Positions 47,488-58,115 are shown, counted from the first letter of the stretch. The stretch is DNA of 64,000 nt from Prevotella histicola JCM 15637 = DNF00424 (GCF_000613925.1 NZ_BAJX01000005.1:62001-126000); one strand, 5' to 3'. A program made the numbers and translations. The notes: generated by a model from the letters alone, not told the origin.

Positions 47488-48513
47488 ATGGGTGGTACCA
47501 CAAACATAACAATGAAAGATATAGCACAGAACCTTGGAGTATCTGTTGCTACGGTCTCTCGAGCACTCAAAGACAGCCCTCGCATCTCTGTCGAAAAGCG
47601 TGAGGAAATAAAGAAATATGCGCGTGAACATAACTTCTTTCCAAATATGATAGCCGAGAGTTTACGCAAAAGTAAGGTACAACCTATCAAGATCATTGGC
47701 GTCATTATCCCACAACTCACTCACTTTTATTTCTCATCTATCTTATCAGGCATTGAAGAAGAAGCCACAGCAAGAGGCTATAAACTGATGGTTGCACAAA
47801 GTAGAGAGATGTATGAGAATGAAGTGAAGATCTGTCGAGCTTTCTCTGAGAGTAAAGTATGTGGTATAATCGTATCACAAGCAAAGAATACGGCGAAGTA
47901 TAATCATTTCCAAAAGCTTATTGAACAAGGTGTTCCGCTAGTGTTTTACGACCGTATCTGTACTGGAGTAGATGCCAGTCGCGTGGTAGTAGATGATTAT
48001 ATGGGGGCATATTCGGCTGTAACGCACCTCATAGACACGGGTTGTAGGCGTATTGCTTACTATGGGACATCACTTACAATGGAGATTGGAAAGAACAGAT
48101 ACAATGGTTATCGTGATGCATTATTAAAGCATGGCTTACTTCCAGACGAGCGTTTGATAAGGACATGTGATAATAGGGCCGATGCCGAAGCCATCACACC
48201 AGATGTAATGAGCCTTCCAGAACCACCTGATGCTTTCTTTGCAGTAAATGATGACACGGCAATTGGCATTCTATATTCTTGCAAACGAATGGGGTATGCA
48301 GTCCCTGAAGAAGTTTCCATCTGCGGATTTACAAATGGCGAACGGGCTATTGCATGTGACCCGATGCTAACAACTGTTGAGCAACGTGGCAATCAAGTTG
48401 GCGAAGAAGCTGCAAATATTTTGATTGACAAGGTTGAAGGAGTCATACCAAGAAGCAGCATTGAGAAACGAGTTGTAAGAACAAGACTGATCATTAGAGG
48501 GACAACACGATAA
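47488..48513 (+). CDS. LacI-family transcriptional regulator of the starch locus
   Basis: The 341-aa regulator has an N-terminal helix-turn-helix (TMKDIAQNLGVSVATVSRAL) with hinge region SLRKSKVQ, then a periplasmic-binding-protein-like sugar domain (IIGVIIPQLTHFYFSSILSG, DAFFAVNDDTAIGILYSCKR, ISICGFTNGERAIACDPMLT-type ending). It probably senses a maltooligosaccharide or derivative and controls both arms of the locus through the palindrome at 47368. In B. thetaiotaomicron this job is done by the membrane regulator SusR, of which there is no sign here. Start chosen at MGGTTNIT because the upstream codons overlap the promoter. Confidence 0.92.
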   Translation: MGGTTNITMKDIAQNLGVSVATVSRALKDSPRISVEKREEIKKYAREHNFFPNMIAESLRKSKVQPIKIIGVIIPQLTHFYFSSILSGIEEEATARGYKLMVAQSREMYENEVKICRAFSESKVCGIIVSQAKNTAKYNHFQKLIEQGVPLVFYDRICTGVDASRVVVDDYMGAYSAVTHLIDTGCRRIAYYGTSLTMEIGKNRYNGYRDALLKHGLLPDERLIRTCDNRADAEAITPDVMSLPEPPDAFFAVNDDTAIGILYSCKRMGYAVPEEVSICGFTNGERAIACDPMLTTVEQRGNQVGEEAANILIDKVEGVIPRSSIEKRVVRTRLIIRGTTR

Positions 48514-48693
48514 GAGAAAAGGAGAACCTCTAACCTGCTTGAAAGGAAGTTAGATTCAAATAGTACAAGACATAAACAAAAATATATCGATAATATAACA
48601 CCTACCTGTCACATATTTAAGAATACAATCTTTCCCAATTCCATCTTATTACAAGGATAGCAAGAGGGATAAAACTAATAACAACGCATAACA

Positions 48694-50022
48694 ATGAAAC
48701 AAAAACCTAACTTAACTTTCTGGCAACTGTGGAATCTAAGCTTCGGTTTCTTCGGAGTTCAGATAGCCTATGCACTGCAGAGTGCTAACATTTCTCGCAT
48801 TTTTGCCACACTTGGAGCCGACCCACATAAGCTCAGCTACTTCTGGATACTTCCTCCTCTGATGGGAATCATCGTACAGCCCATCGTTGGAGCCTTATCC
48901 GACAAGACTTGGACGCGCTTCGGACGACGCATTCCTTATCTCTTCGTGGGTGCAGCGGTGGCCGTGTTAGTAATGTGTCTATTGCCTAATGCAGGCTCAT
49001 TCGGCATGGCGGTATCCACGGCAATGGTATTTGGTTTACTTTCATTGATGTTCCTTGATACAAGTATCAACATGGCGATGCAACCGTTCAAGATGCTCGT
49101 TGGAGACATGGTAAATGAAAAACAAAAGACACTTGCCTACTCTATCCAATCTTTCCTGTGCAACGCTGGCTCCATAGCTGGTTATATTTTCCCCTTCTTA
49201 TTCACTTTCCTTGGTATCTCAAACCAAGCTCCTTTAGGTGTAATCCCCGACTCCGTTGTTTATTCTTTCTATATTGGTGCTGCCATTCTCATCCTTTGTG
49301 TCATCTATACTACAGCCAAAGTAAAAGAGATGCCACCAAAGGTGTATGCAGAATACCATAGTTTAAAGACCCCAGAGAACGCACAGAAAACGGGTTGGAT
49401 AACCTTATTAAAGAATGCTCCAGCTACCTTTTGGAAGGTTGGATTGGTTCAATTCTTCTGTTGGTTTGCCTTTATGTATATGTGGACATACACTAACGGA
49501 ACCGTAGCTGCCAACTGTTGGAATGTTGATATGTTCGCAAAAGATGCCACAGCCACGGTCGGTTATCAAGAAGCAGGCAACTGGGTAGGTATGCTTTTCG
49601 CTGTTCAAGCTATTGGATCTGTACTATGGGCTATCATTCTTCCACAGTTCAAGAACAGGAAATTAGGTTATGCTCTGTCCCTCATTTTAGGTGGTATAGG
49701 CTTTGCAATGACAGCTTTTGTACATGACCAGTACGTAATGTTCATTCCTTTCATCCTCATCGGGTGTGCATGGGCAGCAATGCTTGCCATGCCATTTACG
49801 TTTGTTACCAATGCTTTGGAGGGTTACGGACACATGGGAGCATATCTTGGACTTTTCAATGGAACCATATGTATCCCACAGATTATCGCAGCTTTAGTAG
49901 GAGGAACTCTCCTTAGTATGGTTGGTTCTGTACAGAGTAACATGATGATTATAGCAGGTGTAGCCCTCGTACTAGGAGCACTATCCGTCACTATCATCAA
50001 CGATCAACACACAACAGAATAG
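48694..50022 (+). CDS. MFS sugar transporter (maltose/maltooligosaccharide type)
   Basis: The 442-aa inner-membrane protein has about 12 hydrophobic segments. It starts NLTFWQLWNLSFGFFGVQIA and carries IVQPIVGALSDKTWTRFGRR between helices 2 and 3, the loop pattern of the GPH/SLC45-like sugar transporters. Bacteroidota homologues next to malQ are usually maltose transporters. It would move starch fragments from periplasm to cytoplasm. The gene follows lacI in the same direction after 180 bp without a recognised feature, and precedes malQ by 57 bp. Confidence 0.9.
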   Translation: MKQKPNLTFWQLWNLSFGFFGVQIAYALQSANISRIFATLGADPHKLSYFWILPPLMGIIVQPIVGALSDKTWTRFGRRIPYLFVGAAVAVLVMCLLPNAGSFGMAVSTAMVFGLLSLMFLDTSINMAMQPFKMLVGDMVNEKQKTLAYSIQSFLCNAGSIAGYIFPFLFTFLGISNQAPLGVIPDSVVYSFYIGAAILILCVIYTTAKVKEMPPKVYAEYHSLKTPENAQKTGWITLLKNAPATFWKVGLVQFFCWFAFMYMWTYTNGTVAANCWNVDMFAKDATATVGYQEAGNWVGMLFAVQAIGSVLWAIILPQFKNRKLGYALSLILGGIGFAMTAFVHDQYVMFIPFILIGCAWAAMLAMPFTFVTNALEGYGHMGAYLGLFNGTICIPQIIAALVGGTLLSMVGSVQSNMMIIAGVALVLGALSVTIINDQHTTE

Positions 50023-50079
50023 CATTTCCATTTATCTAATAGTATTATCAATTTTGAAGAATATAAATATTCCAGCCCT

Positions 50080-52766
50080 ATGAATATACATTTTCATTTA
50101 GATTACAACACTTATTACGGTCAGGATCTTATCCTTAACGTCATCAAAGGCTACCATAATGGGGAGAAAGAGACTACAGAATATAGAATGCATACTACTG
50201 ATGGATACCATTGGGAAGTAAACATGCAGAAAGATGTGAGACCAGGGACTCACATGGATTACTTTTATACCGTACAATGCGGTGATAATACCGAACGCAA
50301 AGAGTGGAGTGTGGTAACACATCGATTGGAATTTGATGCAGAACATGCACACAACTATTCTGTTTATGATCACTGGCATGACATTCCTGAAGACTCATTC
50401 CTCTATAGCTCAGCAATTACAGACAGCGTAATGGGTAAGAAACTCGGGAAATGCAAAACTAATATATATAATAAAGCTATCACTTTAAAGGTACGAGCAC
50501 CACAATTAAATGCAGAGGATAAGCTCTATGTTGCAGGAGCTGAACTGGCTTTAGGTGCATGGAATGTTACGAAAGCCCTACCAATGACACAGCACAACAT
50601 CAATGAATGGAGTGTAGCACTTGATGTCACAAAGCTAACTGGTAACACACTTGAAGTGAAGTTCTTCATGAAAGGGAACAGCGATATACCCGTGTGGGAA
50701 AGTGGCAATAACCGCATCATCACCTTACCACTTATGGAAGAAGGAGATGTCACTGTCTATGAGCTTGACGAAGCTTTCTTCCCTCTTCCACCTGTACGCA
50801 TAGCAGGAACATTAGTCCCTCTTTTTTCTCTACGCTCTGAAACGAGTTTCGGCATTGGAGACTTTGGAGATCTGAAGAAAATGATTGACTGGGTAAGTCT
50901 GACGAAACAACGTGCCTTACAGATATTACCTATCAACGATACAACGATTACGCACACTTGGACAGACTCTTATCCATATAGCTGTATATCTATCTTTGCC
51001 TTGCATCCTCAGTATGTGGACTTAACAGCTTTACCAACATTGAAAGATGCGAAGGCAAGAGAAAGATTTGAAAAAATTCGCAAGGAACTCAATGCTCTAC
51101 CACAGATTGACTACGAGCGAGTTAACTTTTCAAAGATAGAATATCTGCATTTGCTTTTCGAACAAGAAGGAGAAAAGGTTCTCAAGAGCAATGCCTTTAA
51201 GACATTCTTCAAAGAAACAGAACACTGGTTAGTCCCTTATGCACAATACAGCTACCTGCGGGACAAGTACGGCACAGCCGATTTCTCTCTCTGGCCAGAC
51301 CATCACCAATGGGATGAAACTACTCGTAAGGCTCTATCTGACCCAAAGAACAAAGCATACAAGGACGTTGCATTCTTCTATTATGTACAATTTATTTTGA
51401 GTAGTCAGCTCAAAGCTGTACATGAATATGCTCAGGCTCATAACGTAATACTCAAAGGTGACATCCCTATTGGTGTTAATCGATATGGTTGTGATGTATG
51501 GACTGAACCACGTTACTTCAATCTTAACGGACAAGCAGGTGCTCCTCCTGATGACTTTTCAGTAAATGGACAGAACTGGGGATTCCCGACTTACAACTGG
51601 GAAGAGATGCTGAAGGATGGTTGTCAATGGTGGATAAAACGATTCCAGAACATGGCTCAATACTTTGATGCTTATCGAATCGATCATGTCTTAGGCTTCT
51701 TCCGTATATGGGAGATTCCAATCAACTCTGTCCACGGACTTCTCGGACAATTCTCTCCATCACTGGGTATGAGCCGAGAAGAGATAGAAGGCTATGGATT
51801 ACAGTGGCAAGAAGCATTGTTTACTGAACCTTTTATCACAGATTGGGTACTCGACCGTGTCTTCAAGGAGCATGCCAACGAAGTACGTGAGAACTATATA
51901 GAGCACACTTGGGCGATCATTATAAGATGCGGCCAGCCTATGACACCCAACGCAAGGTGGAAAAGGCTTTTGAGGATAAGACTTCTGAGAAAGATATTTG
52001 GATACGTGATGGACTATATGCCCTTATCAGCGACGTTCTCTTCGTACGTGACCGTAAAAATCCAAATCTCTTCCACCCACGTATAAGCGTACAGCATGAC
52101 TTCATATACGAGAGTCTCTATGACAGTGACAAAGCTATCTTCAATAGGTTGTACAACGATTACTATTACAGACGTAACAATCAGTTCTGGTATCAGGAAG
52201 CAATGAAGAAACTTCCGAAGCTGGTTGACGCCACACGTATGCTTGTCTGTGCAGAGGACCTTGGTATGGTACCGAGCTGTGTTGCATGGGTCATGAACGA
52301 ACTGCGCATCCTTAGTCTTGAAATACAAAGTATGCCTAAGGACCCACACGTACGCTTTGGACATCTGGGAGCTAACCCTTACCGAAGTGTCAGCACCATT
52401 TCAACACACGACATGGCAACACTTCGCCAATGGTGGGATGAAGATTGGCCACGTACACAGGACTACTTCAACACGATGCTGCATCGTGAAGGTCCTGCAC
52501 CACACCCACTGCCAGGCTGGTTGGCACGTGACATCGTTAGCCGACACCTCACCTCACCAAGTATGCTTTGTATCCTTGGCATACAGGACTGGATGAGTAT
52601 TGATGAAGATCTACGTCTTCCTGACCCCAATGCAGAACGAATCAATATCCCTGCAAATCCTAAGCACTACTGGCGCTACCGTATGCATGTTAGTATTGAA
52701 GCACTTATGAAGAATGATGCTTTCAACAGCCAAATAACTGATTTGGTTCATCTGTCAGGTAGATAA
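50080..52766 (+). CDS. malQ: 4-alpha-glucanotransferase with N-terminal CBM20-type domains (frameshifted)
   Basis: Amylomaltase that disproportionates maltooligosaccharides in the cytoplasm; no signal peptide. Residues 1-115 and about 130-235 look like two CBM20-type starch-binding domains (VRAPQLNAEDKLYVAGAELA, LGAWNVTKALPM). The GH77 domain then has the nucleophile Asp in AYRIDHVLGFFRIW, the acid/base Glu in VCAEDLGMVPS, and the third acid in STHDMATLRQWW. The frame breaks at 51907-51911: NYIEHT is followed one frame away by GDHYKMRPAYDTQRKVEKAF. Adding one base gives about 895 aa, the usual length for this architecture in Bacteroidota. All catalytic residues are intact across both frames. 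Confidence 0.93.
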
Positions 52767-52789
52767 CAGTATTCTAAAGAATAAAAACA

Positions 52790-54702
52790 ATGAAGATAAA
52801 ACATTATATCATAGCGTTCTTCACCGCACTTCTATGCTCTCAGAATGCCTCAGCACAACAGAAGTTTAACGAGGTGTCCTACTCTCCGAGTGAAACGACC
52901 TTTCGTCTCATAGCACCTAGCAAGCCAACACTTCGCCTTTATGATGCTGGTACAGGAGGAAAAGCATACAAGAAGATAAAGATGGAACAAAGTGGAGAGA
53001 ACACTTGGACTACAACTGTCAAAGGGAACCTCAAAGGTAAGTTCTATACTTTCGATATAGGACATGGCGAAACACCAGGTGTCTTTGCAAAGGCTGTAGG
53101 CTGTAACGGCATACGAGGTGCTGTTATTGATATGAAGGAGACCGATCCTACAGGATGGAATACCGACCACCGAGTACCAACTAAAAGTCCATCCGACCTT
53201 ATTATATATGAGTTACATCATCGCGACTTCTCCATTGACCCTTCTTCTGGGTTGGTTCATAAAGGCAAATTCCTAGCTTTGACTGAGCAAAAGGCCATTG
53301 ATTATCTAAAGAAATTAGGAGTTAACACCGTTCATATACTCCCTTCTTTCGATTTTGCATCAGTAGATGAGTCAAAACCAAACACACCTCAGTACAATTG
53401 GGGATATGATCCACTGAACTATAATGTGCCAGAAGGAAGTTACTCCTACGATGCTAACCTTCCAACACGCCGTATCAAAGAATTCAAACAGATGGTACAG
53501 GCATTACATAAGGCTGGCATCAGAGTGATACTTGACGTTGTTTACAATCACACTTTCGACCTGAAGAATAGTAATTTTGAGCGTACCTTCCCTAAGGCTT
53601 ATTACCGTTATAAAGCTGATGGTACACCTTCTGACGGTTCTGGGTGCGGCAACGAAACAGCAAGTGAGAAGACTTTGATGCACGACTTCATGTTAGAGTC
53701 AATGAAGTATTGGGTGAAAGAATATCATATTGATGGCTTCCGAGTCGACCTTATGGGTGTCCATGACATCCAAACGATGAACGACATACGCCGTGAGCTC
53801 AATGCTATTGACCCTGGAATATTCATTTATGGAGAAGGATGGAGTGCTGGCACTTGCGCTTATCCACATGATAAACTGGCTATGAAAGCTGCTATTTCGC
53901 AGATGCCGGGCATAGCTGCCTTCTCAGATGATATCCGTGATGCCTTGCGTGGTCCGTTCTCTGATGATAAGAAAACTGGCTTTGTAGGTGGCATCGAAGG
54001 TCTGGAAGAGAGTTTAAAAGCAGGTATTGCGGGGATGATTGCCCATCCACAAGTAGATTACTCAAAGGTAAACTACTCTAAAAACCGTATGCTACAGAGC
54101 CAACACAGATGATTGCTTACGTCAGTTGTCATGATGACCTGTGCCTTGTGGACCGTTTAAAAGCGTCAATACCCGAAGCTGAATATGATGAGAACGAACT
54201 GATACGCCTTGATGAACTTGCTCAAACAGCTGTATTGACATCACAAGGCGTACCATTCATACTTTCTGGTGAAGAGATGCTGCGTGATAAGAAGGGTGTC
54301 CACAACTCATTTAATTCACCTGATAGCATCAATCACCTTGACTGGAACAATCTCAAAGCATACCCTCAAGTATTCAATTACTATAGTGGATTAATCAATC
54401 TGCGTAAAAATCATCCTGCTTTCCGCCTTGGAAGTGCCGATCTTGTACGCAAACATTTGGAGTTCTTGCCTGTTCAGAAGTGCCTTGTAGCCTTCCATCT
54501 CAAAGGACATGCAGGTGGAGATAAGTGGAATAACATCTATGTTATCCTCAATGCCAACCCTGAATTGCGCACAGTAAATATCCCGAAGGGTAAATATACG
54601 ATTGTATGCGCTAACGGTGAAGTCAAAGAATCAGGCCTTGGTGAAATGGAAGGAGGCGAAGTTACAGTAGATGGACAAAGTGCTTTGATTCTTCATGATT
54701 GA
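52790..54702 (+). CDS. pulA: Type I pullulanase, secreted (frameshifted)
   Basis: Debranching enzyme that cuts alpha-1,6 links in starch or glycogen fragments. Signal peptide ends NASAQQ. The type I pullulanase hallmark YNWGYDP is present, along with catalytic Asp in GFRVDLMGVH, Glu in FIYGEGWSAG and the third Asp in VSCHDDLCL. The frame breaks at about 54079-54084: after KVNYSK one extra A in the A-run restores KPYATEPTQMIAYVSC. The joined protein has about 637 aa. Periplasmic or surface debranching would feed linear chains to the transporter. It starts 23 bp after malQ. Confidence 0.93.
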
Positions 54703-54751
54703 TTATTAAAGGAGAAAAAAATAAGATAACAGATATTGTTATCAATCATAA

Positions 54752-54786
54752 AAGAGGGTTCATGCCTAACAAGCATGAACCCTCTT
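54752..54786. terminator. Bidirectional terminator between pulA and the outer-membrane protein gene
   Basis: A perfect 14-bp stem, AAGAGGGTTCATGC / GCATGAACCCTCTT, with a seven-base loop lies between convergent genes. A-rich and T-containing flanks fit termination in both directions. Confidence 0.88.
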
Positions 54787-54792
54787 ATCGTA

Positions 54793-55326
54793 TTAGAACG
54801 TAATTGTCATACCCAATGACAAGGCTGTCTTACCTTTATAGACAGCTGGATGATCACTATCTTCACCAAAAGTCTTGAAGATATTCTGCTTCACCTGAGC
54901 ATAAAGTCCGAAAGTCTCGCTAAAGTTATAACGAAGACCCACCTGCAGAGCACCAGTGCGAAGACCAATAGAAGCACCTGAATAAACATCCAATACCGAA
55001 GGCAACTTCATGAGTTCAGCCCAGTGATAATCACAATGAAAACTGAGATCATAGCCTGACAAAAAGCCATAGTCTTCTCCTTCACGGTCCTTAACATGCA
55101 CATAAGTGACTTGTCCACCTAAGGATATATAGTCAGTAACGGCATAATCAGTACCAATTTCTACACCCGACTTGCCACCAACGTTAGCATATCCACCATA
55201 AACCTTCACATCACCTTCTCCATCCCAGGCTTGTGCATGAGAAGTTTGTGATACACAAAGGAAACAAGCCATCATGAACAGACTCGCAAGGAGATTACGT
55301 TTGCCAAATAAACACTTTACTTTCAT
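54793..55326 (-). CDS. Small outer-membrane beta-barrel protein
   Basis: The 177-aa protein has a signal peptide ending TSHAQ. The mature part alternates hydrophobic and polar residues as in an eight-stranded barrel: DVKVYGGYANVGGKSGVEIG, YISLGGQVTYVHV, LQVGLRYNFSETFGLYAQV, and a last strand ending SLGMTITF with the C-terminal Phe needed for insertion. Function unknown. It lies 8 bp downstream of the secreted protein at 55335, so the two are one operon. Confidence 0.8.
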   Translation of the reverse strand: MKVKCLFGKRNLLASLFMMACFLCVSQTSHAQAWDGEGDVKVYGGYANVGGKSGVEIGTDYAVTDYISLGGQVTYVHVKDREGEDYGFLSGYDLSFHCDYHWAELMKLPSVLDVYSGASIGLRTGALQVGLRYNFSETFGLYAQVKQNIFKTFGEDSDHPAVYKGKTALSLGMTITF

Positions 55327-55334
55327 AATCTTAT

Positions 55335-56783
55335 TTATTTAATAGTATACTTCGTTACAGCAAATACCTTACGGCGTTCACCCGTCTTTGAGTTCTTCAC
55401 AACTTGCTTTCCATAAACCAAGAAGTTGTCACCATACCAATGTTGTGAGTCAGAATAACGCATCTTTTTCACATCTTCGTCATCATTATCTGTCTCAATA
55501 AATTCAGAGGTACGGTCCTGAATCACCTTTCCATCAGCATTGTTAAAGAGCTTGGAAACCATCTTATTCCTATCTGTAAAGAGAAGATTGACATTCTTTC
55601 CCTTTAAACTTGCAGATACAAATCGCTTCACATAAAGAGGCATTGTACGTGGTTCCATCGGGAAACATTCGTCCCATAACAGATTACCTGACGCATCAAA
55701 CTTTGCCAATACGGCATGGGTATAGTTATAACCAACAAATGTTGTCATAACCATATTACCCATTCTTGTTGTTGAATATACAGGGAAGTATGCCTCACCA
55801 AGATAGAAATAATCTTTTCCATCTGTCATAATTCGGTGTGAAGCCATCAGATATTTCAATGCATATTCCTTACCGGCTTTCTTTGCTTTTTCCTTCCTCC
55901 GCTCAATCTTAGCCTGCTTACGGTCACTCATATAGTCGGTAAAGTTCTTCAAATCAAGGAAGTTGTAGAACTTAATGTTATTAAACTTATTATCTTTCAA
56001 CTCAGAGAAGAAGATACCTTCAGCGCCACCTTTCTTCGAACGAGAGTAGGTTCCCGTAACAAAATACTTGTCCCCAGCCTTTGAAGCAGAAGCTGAAATG
56101 ATGCGTTCTGGCATGTCTGCCGTAAGATTGGTCGTACCTAACTCTTTTCCTTGCATATCAAGTCGTACCAACTGAATATCATTATCAGCGCTTACTAACG
56201 CATAGATGGTATTGTCTATCACGGTGTTCTCTAGAATAAAGATATTCTTATCCTTTACTTTAGGGAAATGAATATCTGCAAAATGGCTCTCACCTGTCTT
56301 CAGATTGATAATACCAATACGGTCTATCTTCTTCTGTGTTGAACTGAATACCACATTATCATTTGAAATGATCAGGTTGCGCATTGTTCCTTTTCGGGTA
56401 TACTCACCATCTGTAACAGTAATCTTATGCGTCGTAGCATTAAAGGCAACAATCATAAACGTACCATCACTCTCACGCAATACGGTGTAGAGTACTCCGT
56501 TGTCAACGATGTTGGAATAGTAATACATCCCCTTGTCTATCAACATGGAGTCTGTGCTCACGGGGGTCATCATCGTTGAATAGAACTCGGTCTTAAAATA
56601 ACGTTTGCCAGCTTTGGAATCTTTTGCAAACGACTGAATAACCAATCCTTTATCACCAATTGGCAGAACCAACTGATCTTCATAGTCAGCACGGTAGGGA
56701 TATTCAATTCTTCCCGTCACCTGAGCAGTCATACTCATAACATGAGAGCATAACGCAAGTACACATAATAAAAGAGTTCTCAT
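55335..56783 (-). CDS. Secreted hypothetical protein, probable beta-propeller
   Basis: The 482-aa protein has a signal peptide ending SMTAQ. The mature protein is made of repeated strand-turn units such as DNGVLYTVLRESDGTFMIVA, DNDIQLVRLDMQGKELGTTN and AVLAKFDASGNLLWDECFPM, which resemble propeller blades. A lysine-rich stretch lies near residue 290 (KQAKIERRKEKAKKAGKEYA). No enzyme motif is seen. It pairs with the small barrel protein 8 bp downstream. The 360 bp upstream hold repeat array C and the tlpA terminator, and no clear promoter. Confidence 0.65.
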   Translation of the reverse strand: MRTLLLCVLALCSHVMSMTAQVTGRIEYPYRADYEDQLVLPIGDKGLVIQSFAKDSKAGKRYFKTEFYSTMMTPVSTDSMLIDKGMYYYSNIVDNGVLYTVLRESDGTFMIVAFNATTHKITVTDGEYTRKGTMRNLIISNDNVVFSSTQKKIDRIGIINLKTGESHFADIHFPKVKDKNIFILENTVIDNTIYALVSADNDIQLVRLDMQGKELGTTNLTADMPERIISASASKAGDKYFVTGTYSRSKKGGAEGIFFSELKDNKFNNIKFYNFLDLKNFTDYMSDRKQAKIERRKEKAKKAGKEYALKYLMASHRIMTDGKDYFYLGEAYFPVYSTTRMGNMVMTTFVGYNYTHAVLAKFDASGNLLWDECFPMEPRTMPLYVKRFVSASLKGKNVNLLFTDRNKMVSKLFNNADGKVIQDRTSEFIETDNDDEDVKKMRYSDSQHWYGDNFLVYGKQVVKNSKTGERRKVFAVTKYTIK

Positions 56784-56895
56784 ACTTTTTTGTAATAAGT
56801 TAATTAGTTATATATCTTCTTTTGAAACACTGTCAATACACCTTTTACATCTTAAACAATCGTCATTGTGGCTATGATAAAGCATCCTACAGAAA

Positions 56896-56980
56896 ATTAC
56901 AAAGGCTTTGTAATCTTATTACAAGCGCCTTGTAATACTATTACAGACGCCTTGTAATACTTCTACAAAGGGCTTGTAAT
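56896..56980. repeat. 22-bp palindromic repeat array C (four units)
   Basis: Units start at 56896, 56918, 56940 and 56962, exactly 22 bp apart. Each is a 19-bp near-palindrome such as ATTACAAGCGCCTTGTAAT plus a 3-bp linker (CTT, ACT, ACT). The cores AAGGCTT, AGCGCCT, GACGCCT and AAGGGCT vary while the ATTACA/TTGTAAT arms are kept. It lies upstream of the operon at 55335-56783. Confidence 0.85.
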
Positions 56981-57052
56981 TTCTTGTAAAGTGGCAAAGT
57001 GTCAACCATAAGCTTGTTTTGTTATTAGTAAATCAGCGTGAATCTATAAAAA

Positions 57053-57116
57053 AAGAGAGCCTATCATAGAAGACATCAATAGCCTATAGCTTGTCTTCTT
57101 ATCGATATGCTCTCTT
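57053..57116 (-). terminator. Terminator of the thioredoxin-TonB fusion gene
   Basis: AAGAGAGC pairs with GCTCTCTT, and an inner GAAGACA pairs with TGTCTTC, with an A-run on the plus side that reads as T-run on the minus strand. It starts 31 bp past the stop codon. Confidence 0.75.
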
Positions 57117-57146
57117 CGTATTATCATGAGTTAGTTTCTTTAATGG

Positions 57147-58079
57147 TCAGGCCCGAAAGGCAATTGTCAGAGAAGTCCTGCTCTGAACGGGGCGTCCGTT
57201 CTCCTGAGCTGGTGTCCATTTCGGCATGTTATTCGTCAAACGAACAGCCTGTTCCTTGTAGTAATCAACGCATTCTTTAAGAATCCGTTGTTGTTTTGCT
57301 GGTTCCATCTTCATAAAACGCTTGCTGGTTCCACGGGCATTCTTCACATCTGCAACACGAGCTCCCGTCACTGTTCCATCCATTTCAACATTGAAGACAA
57401 CCGTAATGTCCATCTCTGCCTTTGCACGGAATGATGTTATGCTTGGACGTTGTGCCTTTGTAAAATACAGGTCAATGGCATCTTGACCTCCTTCGAAGGT
57501 TGGTAAAACATCCGTCTTACTTATTTTTGGTGCAGAAGCAACCTCCTCCAACTTTGCTTTCAGCTTGTCAATCTCTACTGTTCCAAGGACAATCTTACCA
57601 TAAGGGTCGACAAGATACATGGAAGGAATCCAATCAATCCTGTATAACTTATCAATGTTTGTTTCCTTTCTGAACTTCTTAAGTTCACTGACCTGTGTCC
57701 AATTCATCTGATAACGGTTCCAATAAGTCTTTGCCCAAGCCTCCCTGTCTGTATCAAAAGAAATACCAATAAACTGCACACCGTGGTCACGGAACTGCTC
57801 ATAGAGAGCTTTCATAGCAGGAATATCACGCCGACAGTCAGGGCACCAGCTTGCCCAGAAGTCCAATACTACGTAACTTCCACGATATTGACTTAGGCTT
57901 ATCAACTTACCATCGTATGTTTTCAACTTGAAATCGGGTGCCTTTGCTCCTGATTTAAGCATATTAACAGCATACTTTGCATCCAGATCTTTCTTTTGAT
58001 TAGAGTCTGCTGACTGTGCATGAACACCTGTTACTGACACGAACAGTGCGCAAAGGGCTGTGAAAAGAATCTTTCTCAT
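57147..58079 (-). CDS. TlpA-type thioredoxin with C-terminal TonB-like domain
   Basis: The 310-aa periplasmic protein has a signal peptide (MRKILFTALCALFVSVTGVH) and a thioredoxin fold with the redox pair Cys79/Cys82 in WASWCPDCRRD and the cis-Pro loop WIPSMYLVDPYG. From about residue 195 a second domain, IDLYFTKAQRPSITSFRAKA, VVFNVEMDGTVTGARV and NMPKWTPAQENGRPV, matches the TonB C-terminal fold. I place the start at 58079: the longer frame from 58118 would overlap the promoter. It may pass reducing power to envelope proteins. It is followed by a terminator. Confidence 0.88.
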   Translation of the reverse strand: MRKILFTALCALFVSVTGVHAQSADSNQKKDLDAKYAVNMLKSGAKAPDFKLKTYDGKLISLSQYRGSYVVLDFWASWCPDCRRDIPAMKALYEQFRDHGVQFIGISFDTDREAWAKTYWNRYQMNWTQVSELKKFRKETNIDKLYRIDWIPSMYLVDPYGKIVLGTVEIDKLKAKLEEVASAPKISKTDVLPTFEGGQDAIDLYFTKAQRPSITSFRAKAEMDITVVFNVEMDGTVTGARVADVKNARGTSKRFMKMEPAKQQRILKECVDYYKEQAVRLTNNMPKWTPAQENGRPVQSRTSLTIAFRA

Positions 58080-58115
58080 ATTTATTATTCCTTTGTTTTT
58101 ATATTTCATACCATG

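Noticed and set aside
54079-54112. Programmed frameshift in pulA (and similar in the other broken genes)
   Set aside because: The breaks sit in unrelated gene families, are not at a shared slippery site, and all need one added base; an error is the simpler reading.
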